Of a DNA stretch of 64,000 nucleotides, positions 7,639 through 16,075 are shown piece after piece. Within the stretch, counting starts at the first letter, position 1, and each line of letters begins with the position of its first letter. The notes under the pieces are model-generated. The model saw only the letters and a list, made by a program, of their open reading frames with translations, made no database searches and was not told the DNA's origin. Source of the stretch: Skermanella mucosa (GTDB lineage Bacteria; Pseudomonadota; Alphaproteobacteria; Azospirillales; Azospirillaceae); contig NZ_CP086106.1 of assembly GCF_016765655.2 (NCBI RefSeq), positions 5,478,501 to 5,542,500 on the forward strand. Direction: 5' to 3'. A program made the translations under genes and the position numbers.

Positions 7639-8886
7639 CTACAGCCTGACCCCGTAGAACTCCAGCTGCCAGGTCATCTCGACCGGGGTCAACGGATAGT
7701 CCACGCCGTTGCGGGCGTTCAGCAGCATGCGCGGCGGAATATTGGCGGCGCGCGATTGGAGCTGCATGGCGCAGCGCATGCTGAGGCCGGCCCGCCAAGC
7801 CAGCGCGGTGACGCCCTTGGGGCTCTGCGCCGCGATGATCTCCTCGACCAGGGACGGCGCGATGCCGGCCATCAGCGCCAGGCCCAGCTTGACGAACACC
7901 ATGTCGTTCCACGACAGCGCGTCGCTGATGGCGCTCTCGTCGAGCTGGCCGACCGCGAAGAGCCGCCGGACGCGGTGCTCCGGGGACTCGCCGTCGGACC
8001 GCTGGTCCAGATAGTCGATCCTACGGCGGGCGACGCTGACCACCTCGGCCGCGGTCTCGCCGTCCAGGTCGCGGCGCTGGCGCAGGATGGTCAGCACGTG
8101 CTGGTCGACGAACTCGGCGAGCCGGACCGCAAGCCGGCCGGGCAGCCTGGGGCGCTTCGCCAGAGGCTCCTGCCACGACGGGCGGGCTGTCGACTGCTCG
8201 ACCATGCCGGACAGGGTATGCTCGGGAATCAGGGCGCCGTGATTGTCGAGCAGCGCGGTCGACGCGGGGATGTCGCCCGTCTCGTACAGGGCCGCCGCGA
8301 CCGGACCGGAGACGCCGTCGCGCTGGGCGATGGCGCTGAGCACCCAGGATTTCGGCTGATTGGCGATGATGCTCAGCAGATCCTGGTCGGTCAGCGTGGC
8401 GCAGTAATGCAGGATCGGCTCGGCAACCCCCCGCTCGACGTCGCGGGCCAGATGCGCGCAAAGGTCGGGCGGCGCACAGGCGACGTCCTTGAGGCTGGAC
8501 GCCAGCGCCTGCCGGACGCCGACCGCCTGGTCGCGCGCCAACTGCTCCAGCGTCCGCACCGTCAGCTGGAAAAGTTGGCCCTGGGCCTCGCGCGAGAGGT
8601 CGGGCAGCAGTCGGGCCAGCTTGTCCGCCAGCAGGCGGCGCACGCTCTCGTCGCTGTCGCGGGCCAGCACCGCGCTGGCCTGCGCCGGTGCCGACCGGTT
8701 GGCCGCCACTTCGCGGCGCACTTCGACCGCGGGATCGATCGCGAGGTAATAGAGCAGTTCCGGCCTGACATCCTCGCGCCCGGCGACCTGGGCGCGGACG
8801 GCGGTGTCCTCGCTCTGGGCCATGCGCTTCGAGGTCTCGTAATCGAGCTGGCCGTCGGGTGGCGGTTTCTGCTCTCTGCTGGGCAC
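7639..8886 (-). CDS. DUF2336 protein (HEAT-like repeats)
   Basis: A 415-residue cytoplasmic protein built of short alpha-helical repeats: [55 protein letters not shown] and [17 protein letters not shown] recur with HEAT-like spacing in the first 170 residues. This is the pattern of the DUF2336 family, common in alphaproteobacteria and of unknown function, in which some members are linked to two-component or stress signalling. No signal peptide or membrane segment is visible. A second DUF2336 gene lies 1.4 kb away at 10300-11472 on the opposite strand. Monocistronic as far as can be seen. Confidence 0.8.
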   Translation of the reverse strand: MPSREQKPPPDGQLDYETSKRMAQSEDTAVRAQVAGREDVRPELLYYLAIDPAVEVRREVAANRSAPAQASAVLARDSDESVRRLLADKLARLLPDLSREAQGQLFQLTVRTLEQLARDQAVGVRQALASSLKDVACAPPDLCAHLARDVERGVAEPILHYCATLTDQDLLSIIANQPKSWVLSAIAQRDGVSGPVAAALYETGDIPASTALLDNHGALIPEHTLSGMVEQSTARPSWQEPLAKRPRLPGRLAVRLAEFVDQHVLTILRQRRDLDGETAAEVVSVARRRIDYLDQRSDGESPEHRVRRLFAVGQLDESAISDALSWNDMVFVKLGLALMAGIAPSLVEEIIAAQSPKGVTALAWRAGLSMRCAMQLQSRAANIPPRMLLNARNGVDYPLTPVEMTWQLEFYGVRL

Positions 8887-9000
8887 GATATATCCTGGTC
8901 TGCCGGCTTGGTCTGCCGGGCGCGGCGACTGCCAGCCGCGCCGATCCCGATCCTTTATCGGCGATCGGAGTTTCCAGAAGATGAACTTGGGGGATCGCCC

Positions 9001-9552
9001 CTACAGGCCCGTGGGCGGCGGCGGTTCGGGTTCCGGGTTGGTCGCCGGGCTGAACTCGTGCTCGCGGCGCCGGCTGTCGAACTCGTCCAGGGCCCAGCGC
9101 ACGGTCGGGAAGGCGATCTGGTCCCAGGGGATCTCGTCCCACCTGAAGAGCCCCACCTCTAGGCTCTCCGGTCCCGCCGCCACGTCCGGCGACCGGAGCC
9201 GCGCGCGGTAGATGAGCTGGACCTGGCTGATGCGCGGGATCTCGTACACGGCGAGCAGGCAATCGATCTCGATCCTGGCCCTCGCCTCCTCCCAGGCTTC
9301 GCGGGTCGCCCCCTCGGCGGTGGTCTCGTTCAGCTCCATATAGCCGGCCGGCAGGGTCCACAGCCCCTTGCTAGGCTCGATCGCCCGGCGGCACAGCAGG
9401 ATGCGGTCCTCCCACGCGGCCACCGAACCCACCACGATCTTCGGGTTCTCGTAATTGATGAAGCCGCAATCGGGGCATACGAGGCGGTGACGGTCGTCGC
9501 CCTCGGGGATGATGCGGACTGTCGGCCCGCTCGGCTTTGGATCGGAAGTCAT
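9001..9552 (-). CDS. Nudix hydrolase with N-terminal zinc-ribbon remnant
   Basis: A 183-residue protein with a clear Nudix box: [20 protein letters not shown] followed by AR, which supplies the metal-binding glutamates. Such enzymes cleave nucleoside diphosphates linked to another group. The N-terminus has [17 protein letters not shown], the second half of the zinc ribbon seen in NADH-pyrophosphatase-like Nudix proteins; the first CxxC pair is missing (the protein starts with MTSDPKPSG). The tail is rich in Pro and Glu. Substrate cannot be told from sequence. Confidence 0.85.
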   Translation of the reverse strand: MTSDPKPSGPTVRIIPEGDDRHRLVCPDCGFINYENPKIVVGSVAAWEDRILLCRRAIEPSKGLWTLPAGYMELNETTAEGATREAWEEARARIEIDCLLAVYEIPRISQVQLIYRARLRSPDVAAGPESLEVGLFRWDEIPWDQIAFPTVRWALDEFDSRRREHEFSPATNPEPEPPPPTGL

Positions 9553-9619
9553 ACCCGTAATGTGGCGCAGCCCGTGGGGGTGGGCAAGCGGAACGCGCCG
9601 ACGCCCTCGGACCTGGACT

Positions 9620-9823
9620 TCAGACCGTGATGTTCACGTTCCGGCCGCGGGTGGCGAAGGGATCCGTGACCGGCCGGTTCTCCGGAGTGCCACCCTGAGG
9701 CCCGCCGGCAGCCTGGCTGCCGCCCGAGCCGCCCTGCTGTTCTTCCTGGGGACGGGTCGCGGCGGATTGAAGCGGGCTGGAGTAGCCCGATGCGGGACCG
9801 ACTCCCGATGCTTGGACTTGCAT
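9620..9823 (-). CDS. small Gly/Gln/Pro-rich hypothetical protein
   Basis: A 67-residue low-complexity protein ([16 protein letters not shown] at the start, a Gln/Gly/Ser-rich centre and a more ordered end [14 protein letters not shown]). It is supported by a good ribosome site (AGGAGA six bases before ATG) in a spacer with no competing gene. No signal peptide or known domain. I do not recognise it; a structural or secreted-by-other-means role cannot be excluded. An opposing frame over the same bases has no comparable ribosome site. Confidence 0.5.
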   Translation of the reverse strand: MQVQASGVGPASGYSSPLQSAATRPQEEQQGGSGGSQAAGGPQGGTPENRPVTDPFATRGRNVNITV

Positions 9824-10299
9824 GGCAATCTCCTGGATGCGCTGCGGAAGCCGGACGTCACACGGACCCGGGCCATTCCTAAGAGGGGTTACACCATCGT
9901 GAGTATAACCCGCACGGGAGGGATAAAGCCATACCCATCAGGCTGCGGCACCATCGCCTTTCAGCGCCCTGAAAAACGTTCGGCGCCCTATTCTCCAGCG
10001 TTCGGCGGGTTCGAGGCAAATCGTTTAAAATGCTGACAATTCCGGAATCGAGACACGGGTGGGGTGATCGCGGACCGCCGGATTAACATTTTACTAAGGA
10101 AGATTCCGCATGCTCGTCACGCTGCGAAGTCAGCGGGAACACGGTTCCGATCCAATGACCGGCCGACCAGAAGGGTCGCGAAGATGAAGTGTTTGGTTTT
10201 GGTTTCCCAGGCAATGCCGGCCGAGCGGAGGGTCCTTCCCGTGCCGCACCGCGAGGGCGGCCGGAGAATCTTCCGGGGCCGTCCCGGCGGAGGACGCCG
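9824..10299. other. intergenic region, divergent promoters
   Basis: A 476-bp spacer between the small minus-strand gene and the plus-strand DUF2336 gene. It contains an inverted repeat GGGTTA (9886-9891) / TAACCC (9906-9911) upstream of the small gene, and an AT-rich stretch at 10081-10106 (GATTAACATTTTACTAAGG) that could hold the promoter of the DUF2336 gene. Reading frames crossing it have atypical composition and no ribosome sites; no gene is called. Confidence 0.5.
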
Positions 10300-11472
10300 A
10301 TGAACGGCGGCACGGTGGAACCGGGATCGGAAACGGGAACAGGCGGCGGTACAATGGCGCATCTGGCCGATCTGTTCGAGATGGCACGGGACAGGAGCCA
10401 GACCGGACGGCGGGCTCTGGCCGACAAGGTCGGCGATTTCTATTTCGCGGGGCACAGCCTTTCCGACCGCGAGCGCGCCCTGGTGATCGATATCCTCCGC
10501 CAGGTTCTGCGCGACGCGGAGATGGACGTCCGGCGGTCGCTCGCCGAACGGCTGGCGCCCCACGCCGAGGCACCCCGGGACCTGATCGTGACCCTGGCGA
10601 ACGACCAGATCGAGATAGCCCGGCCGATCCTGATGCGCAGCGAGGTGCTCGAGGACGAGGACCTGATCGCCGTCGTACGCGCCCACGCGGAGGCCCACCA
10701 GCTCGCCGTCGCCGGCCGGCCCAGGATCAGCGCGGCGGTCAGCGACGTCCTGATCGAAACCGGCAACACGCGCGTCGCCGAGACGCTGCTGGGCAACTTG
10801 GGCGCCAGCCTGTCCGGACAGGCGATGATCCGCCTGACCAATGTCGCCCGCCGGGTGCCGCCCCTGCGGTCGCCGCTGCTGGGCAGACCCGAGCTGACGC
10901 CGGAACTGGCGACGAAGATCTACTGGCTCGTCTCCCAGGAGCTGCGGCGGACTATCCTCGACCGATTTCCGATCCCGAGGGCGCAGCTCGACGCGGCGCT
11001 CCAGGCGACGCTCCAGGATCTGATCGACGGGACCCGCGGGCGGACCAGCCTGACCGCCGACCAGCTGGAAACGGTCGAACGGATGGCCGAAGCCGGCGCC
11101 ATCACGCCGCAGGTCCTGATCCAGACGCTGCGGCTCGGCCAGATCGACCTGTTCAAGGCGCTGTTCGGCCGGATCGCCGGCCTGGGTCCGGAGGCCATGC
11201 ACCAGCTGATCGCCGAGACCGGCGGCGAAGCCATGACCCTGGCCTGCCGGGCGCTGAGGATCGACAAGGGATTCTTCGCCTCGATCTTCCTGCTGAGCCG
11301 CGCGGCCCGGCCGGGCGAGCAGATCGTCGATCCGCGCGAGCTGTCGCGGGTGCTGGCGCTCTACGACCGCCTGACGCCGGAAACGGCGCTGCCGATCCTC
11401 CAGGGCTGGCGCCAGAATCCGGCCGCCATCAACCTGGTCCCGCTGCGCCGCCGCGAGCGCCCGGACGCCTGA
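10300..11472 (+). CDS. DUF2336 protein, second copy
   Basis: A 390-residue helical protein. The repeats FYFAGHSLSDRERALVIDIL, DVRRSLAERLAPHAEAPRDL and IARPILMRSEVLEDEDLIAV, followed by IAVAGRP-like LAVAGRPRISAAVSDVLIETGN, are the classical DUF2336 core. The chosen ATG has GGAGG seven bases upstream; a longer frame beginning at 10189 lacks a site and has a basic non-family leader. It is only distantly similar to the DUF2336 gene at 7639-8886, so the two look like old paralogues. Function unknown. Confidence 0.82.
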   Translation: MNGGTVEPGSETGTGGGTMAHLADLFEMARDRSQTGRRALADKVGDFYFAGHSLSDRERALVIDILRQVLRDAEMDVRRSLAERLAPHAEAPRDLIVTLANDQIEIARPILMRSEVLEDEDLIAVVRAHAEAHQLAVAGRPRISAAVSDVLIETGNTRVAETLLGNLGASLSGQAMIRLTNVARRVPPLRSPLLGRPELTPELATKIYWLVSQELRRTILDRFPIPRAQLDAALQATLQDLIDGTRGRTSLTADQLETVERMAEAGAITPQVLIQTLRLGQIDLFKALFGRIAGLGPEAMHQLIAETGGEAMTLACRALRIDKGFFASIFLLSRAARPGEQIVDPRELSRVLALYDRLTPETALPILQGWRQNPAAINLVPLRRRERPDA

Positions 11473-11494
11473 CCGGTCCCCCGCCGGACCATCC

Positions 11495-11923
11495 TCAGGA
11501 GTTGGTCGTCGGGATCCAGGGAATGCGCTCGACGGTGATGCCTTCCTCCTTCAGCTCCGACGATTCGGCTTCCGTCGCCTCGCCGTAGATCCCGCGGCTC
11601 TCGACCTCGCCATAATGGATGCGCCGGGCCTCCTCGGCGAAGCGGTCTCCGACATAGTCGCAGTTCTCCTCGACCTTGCGGCGCAGGTCCTTCAGCTCGC
11701 GCAGGATCTCCGCCTTCCGCCGGCTCGCCTCGTCGGCGTCCTTGGCGGAGGCGTCGCGCGACTTGGCGATGCGCGGCGCCATCGGCGCCTTGGCGATCCG
11801 GACGTCCCCGCAGATCGGGCAGGAGATCTCCTGCGCGGACGCCTGCGCCTCGTAGGCGCCGCCGTTCCTGAACCAGGCCTCGAAGACGTGGCCGGCTTGG
11901 CACTTGAGATCGAAGAGGATCAT
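11495..11923 (-). CDS. DUF1178 zinc-ribbon protein
   Basis: A 142-residue protein matching DUF1178: MILFDLKCQAGHVFEAWFRN start, a CPICG pair which with C8 may bind metal, a charged helical middle (KAEILRELKDLRRKVEENCDYVG) and the end RIPWIPTTNS. Function is unknown. In many alphaproteobacteria this gene follows comF-grxC-nitrilase; here those genes lie about 3 kb upstream on the same strand, separated by three plus-strand genes (methyltransferase, kinase, receiver). Confidence 0.87.
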   Translation of the reverse strand: MILFDLKCQAGHVFEAWFRNGGAYEAQASAQEISCPICGDVRIAKAPMAPRIAKSRDASAKDADEASRRKAEILRELKDLRRKVEENCDYVGDRFAEEARRIHYGEVESRGIYGEATEAESSELKEEGITVERIPWIPTTNS

Positions 11924-12042
11924 CGACCGTTACTCGTTCCGCTCCCGGCGGCGGCGGCGCCGCATGTTCACTGATCAGCCTGATCTGTCATATATGTACG
12001 AATTGGTTAGGCCAAGATGAAAGCACAAGCGGGTACCGGACC

Positions 12043-12624
12043 ATGGACCACCCTTCCCCTCCGCCGCCTTCCCCTCCGCCGCCCTCCCGGTGGGTGATCC
12101 GCTTCGCGCCGCTGGTCCGGCAGGGCGGGCCGGTGCTCGACCTGGCCTGCGGGTCCGGCCGGCACACGCGCCTGTTCTCCGGGCGAGGGCACCCGGTCAC
12201 TGCGGTCGACCGGACCCTGGCGGGCGTCGCCGACCTGGCCGGCCAGCCGTCCGGGCCGGAACTGATCGAGGCCGACCTGGAGGACGGCGGCCCCTGGCCC
12301 CTGCCGGCGCACCGGCGCTTCGCCGCTGTGGTCGTCACCAACTACCTTCACCGCCCCCTGTTTCCCAGGCTGCTGGGCTCGCTGGAGCCCGGCGGAGTGC
12401 TGATCTACGAGACGTTCATGCGGGGCAACGAGCGGTTCGGAAAGCCCTCCTCGCCGGACTTCCTGCTGGCCTCCGGCGAACTCCTCGACCGCATCGGCCT
12501 CCAACTCCAGGTCGTAGCCTTCGAACAGGGCCTGACCGATTTCCCGAGGCGGGCGGTCGTCCAGCGCCTCTGCGCCGTCGCCGATCCCGCTCCCCGGCCG
12601 CTGCCGCCGCACGCCATGGGATAG
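12043..12624 (+). CDS. class I SAM-dependent methyltransferase
   Basis: A 193-residue protein with the SAM-binding motif VLDLACGSGRHTRLFSGRGH, acidic loop VTAVDRT and the DLEDGGPWPL segment. The later FETFMRGNERFGKPSSPDFLL-like part (IYETFMRGNERFGKPS) resembles the TehB-like / small alphaproteobacterial methyltransferases. The N-terminus is a Pro-rich stretch (PSPPPPSPPPP) with no obvious role. Substrate not predictable. A short GC hairpin (12650-12663) follows the stop and may end transcription before the kinase gene. Confidence 0.8.
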   Translation: MDHPSPPPPSPPPPSRWVIRFAPLVRQGGPVLDLACGSGRHTRLFSGRGHPVTAVDRTLAGVADLAGQPSGPELIEADLEDGGPWPLPAHRRFAAVVVTNYLHRPLFPRLLGSLEPGGVLIYETFMRGNERFGKPSSPDFLLASGELLDRIGLQLQVVAFEQGLTDFPRRAVVQRLCAVADPAPRPLPPHAMG

Positions 12625-12766
12625 CCCCTACCGTTCAATAGGACGAGACAAGGCCCCGGCCTTTGGCTTACAATTATTAACCTTGTTTGCGTTTCTCGAC
12701 CGGGCGGGAGGCCGGCTTCCGGTAACCGCGGCGCCCTGAATACTGCGATATCGAACCGGAAACTGG

Positions 12767-14500
12767 ATGGAACCCTTCTTTCGCGCCCTCGGCGAGCCCG
12801 ACGACTTTCTGCCCCATGGCCTTTGCTTGACTTGGCGACCGGAGCTGATCTGGACCCATCTGCTGTCCGACCTGCTGATCGGCCTCGCCTACTTCTCCAT
12901 TCCGGTCGGATTGCTCTACTTCGTCTGGCGGCGCCAGGACCTCGCCTACAAGTGGATCTTCCTGATGTTCTGCGGCTTCATCCTGGCCTGCGGGATAACC
13001 CATTTCTTCGGCGCCTGGACGTTGTGGAACCCGGATTACGTCGCCCAGGGCGCGGTCAAGGCGTTCACCGCCGCGATCTCGGTCGTGACCGCGGTCGTTC
13101 TCTGGCCCCTGATCCCCCACGCGCTCGCCCTGCCCAGCCCGGCCCAGCTCCGCGACGCCAATTTCCGGCTCGAGCAGCAGATCCGGGAGCGGCAGCGCGC
13201 GGAAGCTGAAGTCCGCCATGTTAACGGGGAGCTGGAGCGCCGGGTCGCCGAGCGCACCGCCGAGCTGGAGGCGGCCAACGCGGCGCTGCAGCGGGCCAAC
13301 GAGACGCTGGAGATCCGGGTCGCCGAGCGCACCGCCGAGCTGTCCGACGCCAACCGCCGGCTGCGCGCCAGCGAACTGCATTATTCCAGCATCTTCCACC
13401 ATCTGGCGGAGGGGCTCTTCGTCGTCCGGGTGGAGGGACCCGGCGAATTCCGGTACGAAGCGCTAAATCCCAGCCACGAGCGCCAGACCGGCCTGCTCTC
13501 GACGCAGGTGGCCGGCCGCACGCCGCACGACCTTTTCCCGCCCGCCCTCGCCGATCATCTGGTCGAACGCTATCGCGCCTGCTGCGAGGCCCGGCAGCCG
13601 ATCCAGTACGAAGAGACGCTGGATCTTCCGGAGGGCACCCGCATCTGGCAGACCAACCTAGCTCCCGTGCTCGACGCCGAGGGCCGTCCGACCAAGTTGC
13701 TGGGCACGTCGCGCGACATGACCGAGTACCGCACCCTCCAGGAGGAACTGGCCCAGACCTCCAAGCTGGCCACCCTGGGCACCCTGGCGGCCGGCATCGC
13801 CCATGAGATGAGCCAGCCGCTGAACATCATCAGGATCACCGCCGACGACAACCGCCTCCTGATGGAGGAGGACGGAATGGAGGCCGACGCGGCCTATCTC
13901 CGCCAGGGGATGGAACTGATCTCGACCCAGGCGGCCCGCATGGGCGAGATCGTCGACCAGATGCGCTCGTTCAGCCGCCGAGACGGACCGGAGGTCGTGC
14001 CGTTCGACCCCGTCCAGCCGGTCAGGCGCGCCGTCGCCCTGCTCGATCGCCACTTCGCGACCGAGGGCACGGTCCTGGCCCTGTCGACGCCGCCGACCGC
14101 GTCCGCCGTGGCCGGCCGGCCCGGCCGCCTGGAGCAGGTCGTGATCAACCTGTTGAGCAACGCCCACGACGCCATCGTCGCCCGCCGGGGCATCGATCCG
14201 GGCTTCGAGGGCGGACTCATCGAGGTCGGCCTGTCCGAGGAGCAGGGGCCGCACCAGATCCGCATCACCATCAGCGACGACGGAACCGGCCTGCCGCCGG
14301 GAATGGCCGACCGGATCTTCGACCCGTTCGTCACCACCAAGGAGGCGACCAAGGGGGTCGGTCTCGGCCTGTCGATCTGCGCCAGCCTGATCGGCGCGAT
14401 GGGCGGGCGGATATCCGCCGAGAACCTGGCCCAGGGAGCCCGCTTCACCATATTGCTGCCGGTCCGCAGCAGACCACCGCATGAGAACCCGAATGCCTGA
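12767..14500 (+). CDS. sensor histidine kinase with plant-type ethylene-binding membrane domain
   Basis: A 577-residue membrane kinase. Residues about 28-120 form three helices that align with plant ETR1: D35, Y42, I45, P46 in helix one and C75, H79 in the motif LACGITHF of helix two correspond to ETR1 D25, Y32, I35, P36, C65 and H69, each offset by ten. In ETR1 the Cys and His hold the copper that binds ethylene. A long coiled coil (about 145-205, with VAERTAEL twice), a PAS domain (about 205-325), a HisKA domain with H346 in IAHEMSQPLN and an ATP-binding domain (INLLSNAHDAI, DDGTGLPPG, GVGLGLSIC) follow. There is no GAF domain. Ethylene sensing is predicted, not shown. The receiver gene overlaps its 3' end. 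Confidence 0.88.
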   Translation: MEPFFRALGEPDDFLPHGLCLTWRPELIWTHLLSDLLIGLAYFSIPVGLLYFVWRRQDLAYKWIFLMFCGFILACGITHFFGAWTLWNPDYVAQGAVKAFTAAISVVTAVVLWPLIPHALALPSPAQLRDANFRLEQQIRERQRAEAEVRHVNGELERRVAERTAELEAANAALQRANETLEIRVAERTAELSDANRRLRASELHYSSIFHHLAEGLFVVRVEGPGEFRYEALNPSHERQTGLLSTQVAGRTPHDLFPPALADHLVERYRACCEARQPIQYEETLDLPEGTRIWQTNLAPVLDAEGRPTKLLGTSRDMTEYRTLQEELAQTSKLATLGTLAAGIAHEMSQPLNIIRITADDNRLLMEEDGMEADAAYLRQGMELISTQAARMGEIVDQMRSFSRRDGPEVVPFDPVQPVRRAVALLDRHFATEGTVLALSTPPTASAVAGRPGRLEQVVINLLSNAHDAIVARRGIDPGFEGGLIEVGLSEEQGPHQIRITISDDGTGLPPGMADRIFDPFVTTKEATKGVGLGLSICASLIGAMGGRISAENLAQGARFTILLPVRSRPPHENPNA

Positions 14501-14885
14501 CACCGATGCCGTGACGCAAGAACAGCCCAGGAGCCATGTCCTGGTCGCGGACGACGAGGTGATCGCCGCGATGGCGCTCGAACGGTTCCTGACCCGCAAG
14601 GGCTATCGCGTCACCACCGCCTGCGACGGCAGGGAAGCCCTGGCGATTCACCGGCAGGATCCGGCCGACATCGTGGTGACCGACATGCGGATGCCCCGCG
14701 GCGGCGGGCACGAGCTGATCGGCCATCTTCGCTCCACCGACGGCGACCTTCCGATCGTCGTGATGACCGGCTACATGTCGCCGAACGAGGAGGAGACCAT
14801 CCCCGTCGGCGACAGGCTGGTGGTGTTGCAGAAGCCGATCGAGGTCGAACGGCTCCTGCGGATCATCCGGAGCTTCACGGGCTGA
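14481..14885 (+). CDS. single-domain response regulator (CheY-like), partner of the ethylene-type kinase
   Basis: A 134-residue receiver domain: HVLVADDEVIAAMALERFL with the acidic pair, phosphorylation Asp in DIVVTDMRMPRGGG, Thr in VVMTGYMS and Lys in VVLQKPIEV. There is no output domain. It overlaps the kinase gene by 20 bp (or 8 bp from the alternative start at 14493), indicating co-expression and a dedicated phosphotransfer pair. Its 3' end overlaps the convergent nitrilase gene by 11 bp. How the signal leaves the receiver is not evident from the window. Confidence 0.87.
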   Translation: MRTRMPDTDAVTQEQPRSHVLVADDEVIAAMALERFLTRKGYRVTTACDGREALAIHRQDPADIVVTDMRMPRGGGHELIGHLRSTDGDLPIVVMTGYMSPNEEETIPVGDRLVVLQKPIEVERLLRIIRSFTG

Positions 14886-15756
14886 CGCTCAAGGCACCGC
14901 GTCGGGGGGGGTCGATCTCGCGGTCGTGCTTCAGTGACGGCACCTGGGCGCGGGCCTTGGCGACCTCCCCCAGGTCCAGACGGGCGGTGACGACGCCGGG
15001 CTCCTCGCCGCCGTCGGCCAGGATCTCGCCCCAGGGGCTGACGATCAGGGAATGGCCGTAGGTCGTGCGGCCGCCGTCATGGGTGCCGCACTGGGCCGGA
15101 GCCACCACGAAGCAGCCGGTCTCGATCGCCCGGGCGCGCAGCAGCACGTGCCAATGCGCCCGGCCGGTCGGCACCGTGAAGGCGGACGGAACGGTCAGGA
15201 TCGACGCGCCGGCATGGGCCAGCATGCGGTACAGGTAGGCGAAGCGCAGGTCGTAGCACACCGTCATGCCGACCCCGCCCCAGGGCGTCGCGGCCAGGAC
15301 CGCCCGGTCGCCGGGCCGGAACGTCGCCGACTCGCGGTAGCTCTCTCCCCGCGCCAGGTCGACGTCGAACATGTGGATCTTGTCGTAGCGCCCCGCGATC
15401 TCGCCCTCGGGCGAGAACAGCAGGCTGCGGTTGGCGACCCGCTCCTCGTCTAGCTTGACGGCGAGGGAACCGGCCAGCAGCCAGGCCCCGGTCCGCCTGG
15501 CCATGTCGCGGAAGAAGGGAACCGCCGGATGGTCGCTTTCCGGCTGGGCCCGCCGCAGGACGCGGCTGCGGCCCAGCACCATCATGCTGACATTCTCCGG
15601 CGTCGTGATGAAGTCGGCCCCGGCCTCCCGCGCGCGCAGGATCAGGTCCCCGACCGCGTTCAGGTTGGGTTCGATGTCCGGCCCGGCGTTGACCTGGACG
15701 CAGGCGACGGTGAGCGAGGCGGCGGGCGGCGGGTCAGCGAGGGCGGAGCCGGTCAT
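14875..15756 (-). CDS. carbon-nitrogen hydrolase (nitrilase superfamily, Nit type)
   Basis: A 293-residue cytoplasmic amidase with the Glu-Lys-Cys triad: E54 in ITTPENV, K126 in RYDKIHMFD and C167 in VCYDLRF. The FVVAPAQCGTH and HSLIVSPWGEIL segments match Nit1/Nit2 enzymes, which include deaminated-glutathione and omega-amidases. The ATG used overlaps the grxC stop as TGATG; a GTG one codon earlier gives a GTGA overlap and is possible. Part of a comF-grxC-nitrilase operon. Confidence 0.88.
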   Translation of the reverse strand: MTGSALADPPPAASLTVACVQVNAGPDIEPNLNAVGDLILRAREAGADFITTPENVSMMVLGRSRVLRRAQPESDHPAVPFFRDMARRTGAWLLAGSLAVKLDEERVANRSLLFSPEGEIAGRYDKIHMFDVDLARGESYRESATFRPGDRAVLAATPWGGVGMTVCYDLRFAYLYRMLAHAGASILTVPSAFTVPTGRAHWHVLLRARAIETGCFVVAPAQCGTHDGGRTTYGHSLIVSPWGEILADGGEEPGVVTARLDLGEVAKARAQVPSLKHDREIDPPRRGALSVSP

Positions 15757-16016
15757 CACGCGCGGCCCAGCATGGGGTCGAGCTTGCCGGCCCGGTCGAG
15801 CGCGTAGAGGTCGTCACAGCCTCCGATCGGCTTGGCGTCGATGAAGATCTGCGGCACCGAGGTCCGTCCTTCGGCCAGCTGGGTCATCTCCACCCGCTTG
15901 CGCGGCTGCATCATCACGTCGATCTCCTCGAACTGGACGCCCTTCTCGGTCAGCAGCTTCTTGGCCCGCGTGCAATAGGGGCACCAGGGACTGGTATAGA
16001 TGATGACTTCGGCCAT
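15756..16016 (-). CDS. grxC: glutaredoxin 3
   Basis: An 86-residue di-thiol glutaredoxin: VIIYTSPWCPYCTRAKKLL with the CPYC site, TSVPQIFID with the cis-proline and GGCDDLYAL glutathione-binding loop. It reduces protein and mixed disulfides using glutathione. The start with MAEVIIYT was preferred over an upstream ATG because the family begins there. It lies between comF and the nitrilase gene and overlaps the latter. Confidence 0.92.
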   Translation of the reverse strand: MAEVIIYTSPWCPYCTRAKKLLTEKGVQFEEIDVMMQPRKRVEMTQLAEGRTSVPQIFIDAKPIGGCDDLYALDRAGKLDPMLGRA

Positions 16017-16075
16017 GGACTCCGGCTCCACTGTGGATTGACTATCCCGTTATATGATCGGTACCGCCGATTTCG

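Noticed and set aside
10064-10303. Small frame of 79 residues before the second DUF2336 gene
   Set aside because: Arg-rich, no ribosome site, and overlaps the well-supported start of the DUF2336 gene.
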